64,000 bases of DNA, taken from Cynocephalus volans. Taxonomy: Eukaryota; Chordata; Mammalia; Dermoptera; Cynocephalidae. Of the stretch, positions 11,201 to 23,200 are shown in pieces. Under the pieces are notes generated by a model. It saw only the letters and a list, made by a program, of their open reading frames with translations. It searched no databases and was not told the origin of the DNA. The first letter of the stretch is position 1. Every line of letters starts with the position of its first letter. Made by a program: the position numbers and the translations under genes. The DNA lies in NCBI RefSeq assembly GCF_027409185.1, contig NC_084462.1, positions 41,426,679 through 41,490,678 on the forward strand, in the 5' to 3' direction.

Positions 11201-14200
11201 GCTTCTGCTCTTTTGAAGTGGTAGACATCCCACTGTGGGCTCCCGAGGGACCACAAAGAATTATTCAACTCCGTGGACAAACCCATAGAACTTGTATTTT
11301 ATCGCCACTGTGTGGTAATAATCAGGATTCACACAGATGTAAAAACCAATTAAAGGCTGTCCTGGTTTGGGGCAGACTCCGAGTGATTCACTCAGCTTCC
11401 AGAACAGTCTATAGAAACAACTGACAGCCACAAACTGAGTATGCTTTAGTGGAGGTGACAGGACAGGGTCAGAACAAGTATGACACCTTCTCCCCACTTC
11501 TGTGTTGCTGTTGGGGCAGCGATCAGACCAGTCCCCGGTCTCAGTCCCTTCAGGAATTTTGTGGATCCTGGGCCAAGGCTGTGGGGGGGTCGACATGATT
11601 GTGACTGTTTAAATCAGAAGAAAGAGCTGATGTTTCAATCCACCTTCTTTGAAAATGTCTTCCCCCTTTCCCGGGGATATTTGGAATCCCAAATATAGGA
11701 AATGTAGCCTGAGTCTACAGCGCCTCTGCTTGCACTGACTTCAGCAAGGGGTAGCCCAGGGGTCTTGCTAGCTGCCAAGGGAGGAGGGGCCATCACATAA
11801 GCCCCCCAGTGTCCGGCTTCCACCCGTGCTCAAGCTTCCTGGAAGCTGGCTCCCCACCCTCCTGCTCTGTGCCTTTTACAGACTGCCCTGGGAACTCACA
11901 CTTGGCTGCAGAATGCTGCAGGGGGCGTGCATTCAGATTTTTGGTGGCTACTTCATGCTGGAGTAGCATATCCTTCTAGGAGGACTCAGGATAATTAATA
12001 AAATTGCCAGGCCATCATTCAAGTTAACTTCTTTGTTTTGTTTTTATTTTTTACATTGACAGGTAAAATTGTATGTATTCACTATCTACAACATGACGTT
12101 TTGAAGAATATATATACACTGTGGAATGATTAAATCTAGCTAACATATGCATTTTATCATTTTTGTGCCGAGAACATTTTACATCCACTCTCTTAACATT
12201 TTTCATGAATACAATATATTGTTAACTGTAGTCACCCCGTTGTGCAGTGTAGCTCTCTTGAACTTACTCCTCCTGTCTAACTGAAATTTTGTGTCCTTTG
12301 ACCTCTCCCCAAGCTATCTGCTGCAGCCCCTGGTAATCACTTTTTTGCTCTCTGCTTCTAAGAGTTCAGCTTATCTAGCTTTCAGATATGAGTGAGAACA
12401 TGCAGTATTTGTTTTTCAGTGCCTAGCTTATTTCACTTAATGTAATGTCCCCCAGGTTCATTCAGGTTGTTGTAAATAACATTGTAACTTTGCAAAAGCC
12501 TTTTTTAAGGCTGAATGGTATTCCATTGTGTGTATATACCACATTTGCTTTATCCATTCATCCACTGATGGACACTTAGGTTGATTTCTTAGCGATGGTG
12601 AATAGTGCTGCAATGAACATGGGTGTGCAAACATCTCTGACATCCTGCTTTCCTTTCCTTTGGACATATACACAGCAGTGGGATTTCTGGATCATGCAGT
12701 AGTTCTATTTTTAATTTTTTGAGGACTTCCATACATTTTTCCATAGCAGCTGTACTAATTTACATTCCCACCAACAGTGTACAAGGGTTCCCTTTTCTGC
12801 ACATCCCTGCCAATATTTGTTACCTTTTGTCTTTTTGGTAATAGCCATCCTAACAGGTGTGAGGTGACATCTCATTGTGGTTTTGATTTTCATTTCCCTG
12901 ATGATTAGTGACGTTGACCATTTTTTTCATGTACTTGTTGGCCATTTGAATATCTTCTTTTGAAACATGTCTATTCCCAGTGGAATTTTGGATTTGTAAC
13001 AGTATCCACTGTCCTTTCATAGAATTCCGAAGGGGATTCCCAGACACTGACGGAAGTGGACCTCTTCATCTCCACCCAGAGGATCAAGGTTTTAAATGCA
13101 GACACACAGGTAAGAATTTAAAAGATAGCTGTTTAAACTCACTAGACCAGACTCCTGGGTTTGTACCTCTTCCTCATCCCTCTACAGATCCTGGTTCCCA
13201 ACAACGTCAGTGTATTTTTCTCATTCGCTGTCCTTTATACAATGCCCATATCACTGGGCTGCTAGGAGGAACAGAGAGAGCTCAGCAGGTCACAGCCCTG
13301 CAGGTGGCAGCCCCCTCAGGGTGGCAGGTGGGTGGGAAGACCTGCTGGGAGCCCTGAGCCCCTCCCCTGCTCCCCACTCCTGGGGGTCCTGACTCTTTGG
13401 GAGAGGAGGCAGCAAGGCGTGTCGTGGAGCTGGGATAGCTCCTCCTTCTGTCCTCCTGGGTCTTTGGATTCTGAACAGGCCCTGTAAATTAAAGCTCTAA
13501 CGAGGCACAGAGGAGTCAGTTCATGGGGGTGGACAAAAGCAGAGGCCTCAGTTTCCTTTTGCCTGCTGTTTCAAGGTAGGCACTTAATAGGATAAACTTT
13601 CCCATTCTATTGGCCAGGAGTGCCGTGGCCCACGGATGAGGTGCAGTTCTGCTGGGGATGGCCTGGAGGCGTCTGCCCACTTCCAAGGCAAAGGCAAGGG
13701 CAGCAGACGCTGCCCAGAGCAGGGCCCTGCTGCCGGTTTTGGTTGTCCCCTCCGGCTCTTTGGATGATCATGTTTTCCCTGTAGCCCGACTTTTTTGATG
13801 TCAGTTCTCAGGCCTTGTCCCTGAGTCTCGGGGACTACAGGCCAGGCATGGCCGATCATCACAGCCACCCTGGACCTGAAGAGCATCTTCCTGTTGCCTC
13901 TCAGGACTGGGGCTCTGCTGTTCCTTGGAGGACACGGGGCCCCTTTCCTGTCGCCCTCCTCTGCCCCACCACTGCTTCTGGACCTTGCACTTTGCAGGGC
14001 ACTAGCTGGGCGCTCACCTTCACGAGTTCTGCCTTACGGGCCTGTGAAAGATCCTCTCTGTGGCTGCTGGAGATGCCGTGGCCTCACAGGTTTCTGCAGA
14101 CAGGAATGTTCCAGAGCCACAGAGCAGGCAATGTCAGAGTTTCCACACTCTGCTCTGGCTTCCCCAGTGACAGGCTACTAATGATTAAGATCTGAGGTGA

Positions 14201-17200
14201 AGAGCACACCCCCGAGATCTTTGGCAGGCCCAACATGCTGGGGGAACGAAAGTCTCCAGGGGCAGGGCTCGGGGTCAGCCGAGCTGTGCCAGACAAGCAG
14301 GGTGGGGAGGGGACAGAGTCTGTTGTACAAAGGGCACTGATGACATCGGGCCATGGACAGGGCCCTTGTCATCTTGCCAGTGCACCTGTGAGCAGAGGAC
14401 TCCACAGGAGGGAGGTGGGTCCCCGCACTCACCATCTGAGTGACCACACTGGTTTAAGGAGTCCTCCAATTTCTCTTGTCGAAGCCAGGCAGCCATAGTG
14501 ACCCCCGCCTCTGCTTGTGTGAGTTTAAAGGACGCTTTCATTGCCTCTGGTTTTCAGTAGCAGGCACCTTGCCACCTGCTCTTTCTTCCTGTTGCTCTAG
14601 CCCAGTGGCCCACCTGGGTCTGAGTTCTCCACAACCTGTCCCCGTTGTGGCGATCTGCAGCACGGTCTGCTTTCCCGAGTTCTGGGTCATTTCCCTCCCC
14701 TCGCAGCATCCCTCTGTGGCGCCACAGCTGGGGTTCCCTGATGCTGGGGACTCCTGGTCCTTTACAGGAGAGACAGCTGGTGACGTAGAGGTCCAGTCCC
14801 CACCTCCACACCCCCTGCCAGCTGCAAGCCCAGCCTCCTGGGTCTGCCCGGGCAGGGACCAGTGGCTCAGCTGTCTGTCCGAGCAGCTCTGCTGTGGGAT
14901 GGGGACCAAACGCCACTGCCGCAGGGCCTCCCACCCGCTCCATGCACAGGGAATGCTTGCGTTTGCGCACACCATCAGAATTGAGCCTGCTAGAGCCTCC
15001 TCTGAGTGCGTGTTCCGTGATGGAAATGTCGCAGACTGCTCCTGCCGGAGAATGGTGGGTGCCTGAGCTGTTGCTGTGGCGTTCAGTGAGTTCACCCGCT
15101 GATTCGGAGCCCCTGTTATGTCGCTGGAGGTCAGCTGGGGCTGGCAGAAGAAGCAGATGTGCCGTTCCAAGGAGGCCCTTGTCTAGCTGGGCCTGGTGAC
15201 CGTTTGCTCAGGAGAAGACGGGGTAGTCCTGAAGAGGGAGGCCAGCGTGCCCTCATCCAAACCGTCTGGGTCCTGGGGAGTGGACAGCCACTGAGAGGGA
15301 AGCCCCAGCAGGTTAGCTGAAGTGGTGGCTCTCCCCAAAGATGACTAACTGAGCAGTGGCCCCACGCAGGCCTTGGGTCCCCGTGGGAGTCCCTACTAGG
15401 CCAGAGCAACAGCGAGGAGAACACGGGCTTGCAGGTGGGCCAGGCAGAATCTACGAGCCATGGCCTGGCCGAGGTGTTTGGGTGACTTGCCTGGTCATGG
15501 GCAGCCAGCAGCAGCCTGAGAGCTTCCTCTAAGGCACTGTTTAGGATGGTCTGGAAGAGAGAGTTTGGCAGGAAATTGGTTTGATTGAAAAGTTAAAAGT
15601 TGGCAGAGGGGCTGGAGAGTAGGGGACAGGTGAGCGAGGCTGTGGAGGCCGAAGTGGCCGGGGCAGGAGTGCGGGCCGCAGCCTCTGTCTGCGAGGAGGG
15701 TGCAGAGCTGTGGACATGAACTGGGACCTGGGGGACTGATGTGGGCATTTCTAACAGTGGCCAGACATCTGGAGATGCTGAAGAGCCACTCCCGACTGCC
15801 TCCTTTCCCAGGTCCCTCCCAGGAGGGTGACTCTTGTAGTTGCGAACCACCCTCCTAGCTTTGGCCAGAAAACAAATCAGCCCAGAGACAAATGAAGGGC
15901 AGCATCCATTGCAAAAACTGATCCCGTTGGGGAGAGAAGGGCTCCCGGGGCTGCCAGAGCTCCCATTTTTTGTGAAAGGAAGACAAAGATGCAAAAGACC
16001 AGCTGGTTACTTTTCAGAACCTTTGTGTGCAGCCTTGTTAGGTGGGGTCACGAGCAAGGTGCTCAGTGGAGATTCCTGTCAGATGGCAGAAGCCATCGGG
16101 GGTGATGGACCTGCCGGGGCCGAGGGAGCCAAAGTCGGCTGAGGAGACCCATCCATAAGAGTCAGATGTGCAGCCTCGGTGTCTCCTGACCTGGCCCAGG
16201 CAGCTTGGGCTCGCTGGGAGGAGCTCATTTGGTGGAAAACATTGGCCTTGACGTGTTCCTCCTCTGCTCTGCAGGAAGTCTGGGCCAGGCCAACGCCTGC
16301 ACCAGAGCACTTCTGGCAGGCAGGGACCCTTCCCCAGAGCCACAGAGGGCCTCTACCTGGGGAGAGGATGGGCTTCCCCTTGTGGCAATCCCTTGCTCTT
16401 CCTCTGACAGGGCCGGAGACCCCACCCCGGCATTGCCTCCAAAGTGTCAGCAGAGTCCCATTTTGGAAGCCGGGACGAAGGCGAAGGCAGAGTCACTTTA
16501 ACCAGGAATCACTGCCCTAAAATGCTCTAACTAGAGCCATGGTTCTCAGCTGGGGCAATTTGCCCCCCAGGGGACATTCGGCAATGGCTGGAGATATTTT
16601 TGGTTGTCACACGGGAAGGGGAAGGTTCTACCGGCATCTAGTGGGTAGAGCCTGGCGATGCTCCTAACATCCTCCAGGGCACAGGGCATAGGGCACAGGA
16701 CAGCCCTCCGCAAGACAGAATGATTGGGCCCCAGATGTCAGCATTGTCAAGGTGGCAAAAGCCTGAACTAGAGCGTCTTTTATGACTTGTCCCCTGGAAT
16801 GGTCCCTAACATGGCCTCTTGTCCCTCTCCCAACAGGAAACCATGATGGACCACGCCCTGCGCACCATCTCCTACATCGCCGACATCGGGAACATCGTGG
16901 TGCTGATGGCCAGACGCCGCATGCCCCGGTCAGCCTCTCAGGACTGCATTGAGACCACACCCGGGGCCCAGGAGGGGAAGAAACAGTACAAGATGATCTG
17001 CCACGTGTTTGAGTCGGAGGACGTGAGTGAACGCACAGCCAGGCGCTCCCCAATGAAGTTCGTCTCTGCCTAAGGGTTCTGTTGTTAAAATGCATGTTTT
17101 CACATGCCAGGCTTGCACAAAGGGGGGCGCATCTACTCTTGAGGTTTAGTACTTCACTTCGTGAGAAGTTAAAAAACAGTCCTGATGTTTACAATGCCAT

Positions 17201-20200
17201 CAACTCCCTAAGAAACCATAGACCCTTTGACTCCTTCCTTGAATGGGCTGGGAGTGTCATTATGAGCCTGGAGGGGGCTGAGCATGGAGCATCAGGGGCC
17301 AAGAGGTGAGTGCAGGAGAGGCCCCAGCCCCCTGCAACCTGATCTCACTCAGGGACCACCAGGGAGGCTGCGGCTGAGCTGTTCCTGCTGCTGTTGCCAG
17401 AGGGGAATTTTAAAAAATTACCCCCTCCACAGACAGCTGGCTGGGGTGTTCTTACAGAAGGGCTTGAGGGTGTCTCAGGAACCTGGAGCAGGAGAGAAGG
17501 GCCCCAATATTTGCATGATCATGAAATATGGTGCAGAAACTGTGTTTGAAGACAGGGTTCAGACTTGGGGATGGGGGGACAGTCTTGTTCTTCCAAAGAA
17601 GTTGAAGTCAACTTGAAATGCTCTGAAGCAGTGACACATTGCTAGGAGAGGACATTTAAATAGTGCACACGTGTTCTTTCCACTGAATTACAGAGGTCTG
17701 TGGGCATTTTGTGTGATTGAGGGCTTGAGAATGTGCAAGAGACCTGGCACATGGGGGTGGGGGGGGTGACTGTGTGTGAGGCAGGATGCAGGCCAAGTGG
17801 TAAATGGTGACCGGTCAGCTGGTAGGAATGTCGCCAAGGAGCAGGGAGCAGAACGAGCCTCTGAGGTGGCAGCCCGTATGAATGGTTGTGGTAGAGAGTT
17901 CAATTGGAGGACATTGTGCTGGCCACGATTTTCCCAGTTCAACGGGAGACAAGGCTGAGAGCAGAGGGGTAGTGAATGGGGCTCCGGGGTCTTGAAGGAG
18001 TGTGACACTCACAGCGGTGGGGGGTGAGGGCCCTGAGCAGCAGCCCAGAGGGGAGGACCCAATGGGGGCTCCATCCAGGTGGGCACTGGGTGGGAGCAGG
18101 GCAGAGTGGAACACCCAGGAGAAAATAGAACATGCCCCTCTCGGAGTCTCAGTGTCCCCTGTGCAGTGGAGCTCAGCTGCTCCGGGGCTGAGGCAGGGAG
18201 GATGAAGCCCACAGGGTGAGGTGCTGGTCTCTTTCTTCTCCAGCTCCTGCAGGCTGGGCCCAGGTCCCCAGCTGTGGACACCTGCAGGCCTGGCTGTGAG
18301 CAGGAGTGGGCGGGGGCCCTTGTCTGAAGGGACTGGAGTGTGTGCCTCAGCCAGCCCCAGAGAGAGCCCTCAGGAGCTGGTCCAGCCCAGGATGAGGGGG
18401 AAATGGGACAGCAGCTGGCAGGAAGATACCAGCAGCTTATGGACTGTACCCAAAGGAGGTTCACATCCCCACGGAGCCGGGCTCCCTTGGGCTCCTCCCC
18501 AGGAGCTTCCATGGTGTGTGTGGGGTGGGGTGGGGTGTAAGCACAGGGAAGGAGGGTGGAAGAGGGGTCCCAGAGAGCCCAATGTGGAGTCCACGGGCAG
18601 TGGGGAGTGGGCTTCAAGTCTGGTGGTGAAGGGGTCCAATGCCCTCAGACCACCCTTCCCAGCCAGGTGCTCTTCATCAAGTGAAGACAGAACCAGAGGC
18701 CTTGGGGCATCATGGCGTCCATAAACCCTGAGACCCCATGTCCTGGCCGTCCCATCACCCCAACCCCTTAGCCCTCACAGAGGCCCTACCTTCCCTCGTC
18801 CTGTTCCACCCCCTCCCCCCATGCCAGCTCCATATGTGTCTGGGTCAACGTCGCCACCTGGTGGCACCTGGGCGCCTGGGCCATAGAGCAGCTCAGGTGG
18901 GAGCAGTGGGGACCAGGCCCTGAGGGTATAAGACGTGGAAGGGTTCACCCCATGCAGCCCGAGGTGGGATGTTGGGGGAAGACACTGTTTTCCTCGTGTT
19001 CTTTTAAGGCCAAGCAGGGCCCCTTGAAGGCTTTGCGCACGTCCTGCACCCAGCCCCACTGCGAGCCCTTGCCGGCCCGTGGAGCCTGTGCTGCGTCCAC
19101 GCCCTACTCCAGTGGCTGCTCCTCCCTGCAGGCACAGCTCATCGCCCAGTCCATCGGGCAGGCCTTCAGCGTGGCCTACCAGGAGTTCCTGCGGGCCAAC
19201 GGCATCAACCCCGAGGACCTGAGCCAGAAGGAGTACAGCGACATCATCAACACCCAGGAGATGTACAACGACGACCTTATCCACTTCTCCAACTCGGAGA
19301 ACTGCAAGGAGGTGAGTGGGGGGCGCGTCCTGTGGCACCAAGCCCGCTGCCTCCTCATCCCACTCACAGCTGCCCAGATGCACCCACCGCCTGCTCCTGC
19401 CTTGGGCTGAGCACTTGTGTGTGAAATGAGGTGTTTGTAACAAAGAAGCCAATTACAATCAGTCTTAATGACCTTGAAAATGTGCCTTTTAATGCTGTGG
19501 TTATCATCAACAGATGCTTGGCACCCAGGAGATATTTCTGAAAAGCATGCAGGAGGTATCTTAAAAACAAGGAACTTGGGTGCTCTACCCTGGGGAGATT
19601 TGAGGCTGCCAGTGCTAGAGGCCTTAGCAGGACCCAATAGCTTCCCTCAGAAGTCTTGGAAAGTTCTTCTACGACAGAGGAGCAAATACCCTGGGGATGG
19701 TCCGTACCTAGACTGCTTGTTGAATGACTGAATGATCTGGCTGCTAGTTAAATGGATGAATGAATGATTCTGGCTGCTTGTTGAATGACTGAATGATGAT
19801 AATCCTAGCTTCTTGCTGAATGCGTGAGGCAGTTTTCTGAGAGAGTGACCTCTGAGGTGAAGAAAAAATAGGACTTTTCTAGACAAGAGCAGAGGCAGGG
19901 AGTAGGGTATGGGCACTGAAGTCAGGATATTCCTCTGGCCTCCGTAGGAGTGGCAGGGTGGGGAAAGCAGGAGCCGGGACACTGGAGCAGTGTTTGGGGC
20001 TGGGGGATTCAATGCTGGGTGTGGGAAGAGAAAGAGTCTGTACTCCCAGGTACCCAGGATTGCTGGGAGGGCCCAGGGAGGGTTTGGGAGGCAGAGTGGG
20101 GCAAGGCTAGGGGTGGGCGCGCAGGCCTCTCAGCCCTAGTCCTCTCCTGGCTGAGATGATCAGCCTTGGATCCCAGGGCAGGGCAGCACCCACCGGGCCA

Positions 20201-23200
20201 GTGTCAGGCCCATTCTGCCCTGGGCACTCGGCAGAGGCCTGGCCCCCGTCATAGGCCCCTCTCACACTGCTGTTCCCTTGCAGCTGCAGCTGGAGAAGCA
20301 CAAGGGTGAGATCCTGGGTGTGGTGGTCGTGGAGTCGGGCTGGGGCTCCATCCTGCCCACGGTGATCCTGGCGAACATGATGAATGGTGGCCCAGCCGCC
20401 CGCTCGGGGAAGCTGAGCATCGGGGACCAGATCATGTCCATCAATGGCACCAGCCTGGTGGGGCTGCCCCTCGCCACCTGTCAGGGCATCATCAAGGTGG
20501 GCACACTAGGAGTCCCTGCCCCGTGGCCACTCCAACCCCATGTCAGTCTTCCCTCCCTGTGTTATGATCCCCACCTGACCCACAAGGAAACTGAGGCCCA
20601 GTTTCCTGTACTGGCCGGTGAAAGAGTCAAAATTTGAGCCCAACATTATACCACATCACTAAAATCAGAAGAGGACCCAGACTACCCCAGGAGTGGGGAG
20701 GGGAGGTTGAGTCAGGGTGACCAACTCATCCTGGTCTGCCTGGGACTTTCCCAGGTTAGCACTGGAAGTCCCACTTCCAGGAAGCCCTCTCAGTCCTGGC
20801 ACAGTGGGAGGGTTGGTCACCCGACCATCAGGTGCTCAGATGCAGGTTTCCATAAGTACAGGAGGCCACTCTGACTGTCCGACCCATGAGCTTGCAGCTT
20901 TGGGAGGTGCTGAGCTGCCTGTCCCTGGAGGGGGTCAGACAGACAGGACACAAGCAGGTGGGGTTGGGAGCCTTCCCAGCCAGCCATCCCAGGAGCAGTC
21001 TCCAGACAGCAGGCTCTGCCTGTTGGTGGTGGCTCATGTGACCCGTCTGTGGTCTGGCCTGAGCCCTCAGAGGCTGCTTCGGTCCTCACCTCTTTGTGCT
21101 CTTAGTGCTGGAGGAACCAGCTGGCTTGTTCAGCCCGAGGGATGAGGGGCACTCCTGAGGCTGGAGCATCCTGTGATCCGGCTCTCAGAGCTGGCCCAGG
21201 ACAGTGCACAGCCACAGAGACAGCATGGCAGAGGCCTCGACGGGCTGCCCGGATGGCTCAGTAGCCAGAGCCTCCCTCCTAGGGCTGCAGCTCCCAGGGG
21301 CTCTGATGGGCTCTGTGTGCATGGGGGGTCCCCCCATCTCCAGGCAGCTCCTAGCTGCATCCAGGCTCATGTCTGGCCAGAGGAGCGAGCTGAGGCTGCA
21401 GCCAGGTTGAGGCCTGGACCCGTCCCCCTGCCTCCTTACCCCCACCTGACTCCAGAACTGGGGCCTGGGGTGCCCAATGACAGTTCTTTCCAGGCCCGAG
21501 CCTTCAGCATCCTGCCCACACACAGATTCACTTGGGCCGTTGCTCCCTGCCCTGCAGGAGAGTCCATCATTGGAGGGTGTTTGGTTATATGGAGGGTGTC
21601 CCCATGTCCTTCCAGATAGGAAGTTATCCTGCATTCAGTATGGTGACAGCCCCTCTTGTGAACCCCTGAGGGTGACCCTGGTGCTGTGCCCATTGGTTCT
21701 GTATAGCGGCACATGGAACCTGGCTTCTGGTTCTTAGAGTGGCTAGTTTATGCTCAGGTGAGAGGACGCACCAGAACACAGTGGGCCACGGCACATGCTG
21801 CCATCCTGGGTCCCCCACAACCCTCACAAGGGGCGGGGTGATGCTTGTACTCCCTGAACAGGGGGATACTAAGGCCCAGAGGTGACTGCCCACCTCTCCC
21901 AGAGCATGCTCCCCCTGCCAGCCTGCGAGGGTGTGCCTGCAGATGATTCCAAGGCCCAGCCTGTGACCCCTACCCCCATGCTCTTCAGGGCCTGAAGAAC
22001 CAGACGCAAGTGAAACTCAACATTGTCAGCTGTCCCCCAGTCACCACCGTCCTTATCAAGCGGCCAGACCTCAAGTACCAGCTGGGCTTCAGCGTGCAGA
22101 ATGGAATCGTGAGTCCACTGTCCCCATCTGGGGCTGGGGATAGCCACTCCTCCCTGATGGAGCAGGCAGTGCCCAGCATCCTGTCAGGACCTGGCCATCA
22201 AGCACAGCTGCCAGGAGCCAGGCCACACAGGCAGGAGCTTTCAGCAGCTTCTGGCCGGGTTCTGAGTGCTGACCCAGGCAGAAAGGGAGGGCCAGGATGT
22301 GGCCATGGAGTGGGTCACTTGAGCCCGGCCTCAGTACCCTTGTCCCGGCCGTGGAGGGGAGGTGGCAGGCTTTGCCAGTCCCTGCATCTGGGACACACAG
22401 AACTAGTCATGGTGTCAGACTTGCTGCTGAACAACCAGCTGTTCACTCATTCATTCATCCATCTACTCATTCTTTCATGTGCTCTCAGCCATTCAGCAGA
22501 CACTGTGAAGTTCTGCCCTGGGCTGGGCTCTGTGCCAGGCATTAGGAAGCGGAAGGCCTGCCTGGAGGAGGTGACGCTGGGCTTGAGTGAATGTTGGTTT
22601 GCCAAAAATGTCTGCCTGTTCCCCAAGCCAAAGTTCTTCAGTCCAGAGCTCCCACCTTCTCTTTGAGCTGTGCTTGGCTGGCATGGGTTCTCTTTCCTTG
22701 GTTTTTCCTCCTGCAAATGTCCCAGAGAACAGAGATGTGGCCACTAAATGGAGTACAAAAGAAAAGGGCCAGCAACACCAAATTGTTTAAACCAGCCCTG
22801 AGTATGGAAAAGCCAAGGAGGAGAGAGATGGTGGTGGGGGTGGCATGGTGTCGAGGTGCAGGTGGAGGCATGTGTGTGCTCACCCACAGGCAGGAAGAAG
22901 ACAGTGGGAGAGCATTCTGAAAAGACAGCTACAAATGAGACAAAAAGCTTCCTGTTGTCACCTGGTGAAGCAGTGTATAACAGAGCCTGGGTAGAGGCAC
23001 ATGGCTTGGGCTCACGGCCCATCTCTCCCTTCTGTGTTAGGGCAAATTTGCCGCTATAACAAATATTCCCCAAATGTCAATATACTGAGAGTTTATTTCT
23101 AATTCATGCCACAGTCCAGTGTGGGAAGGGGCTTTGCTCCACACAGCCACTCAGGGGCTCAGGCTCTTCTCCTGCTTGGGTTTTGGAGGCCCCTCTGGGT

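Larger units (their letters stand above)
9323..13022 (+). other. APBA2: APBA2 intron, 3.7 kb
   Basis: Holds two AT-rich islands (about 9590-9800 and 10870-11160) that stand out from the GC-rich surroundings and may be conserved non-coding blocks. An antisense LINE-1 tail (12030-12976) comes close to the next exon. Confidence 0.6.

Noticed and set aside
14476..15170. Overlapping frames of about 200 codons on both strands in an APBA2 intron
   Set aside because: GC-rich DNA has few stops by chance. No domain, splice sites or poly(A) context support a gene.
23040..23170. Possible LTR fragment starting GCCGCTATAACAAATATTCC
   Set aside because: Resembles several old LTR families but I could not assign ends or family, so it is mentioned only in the intron note.
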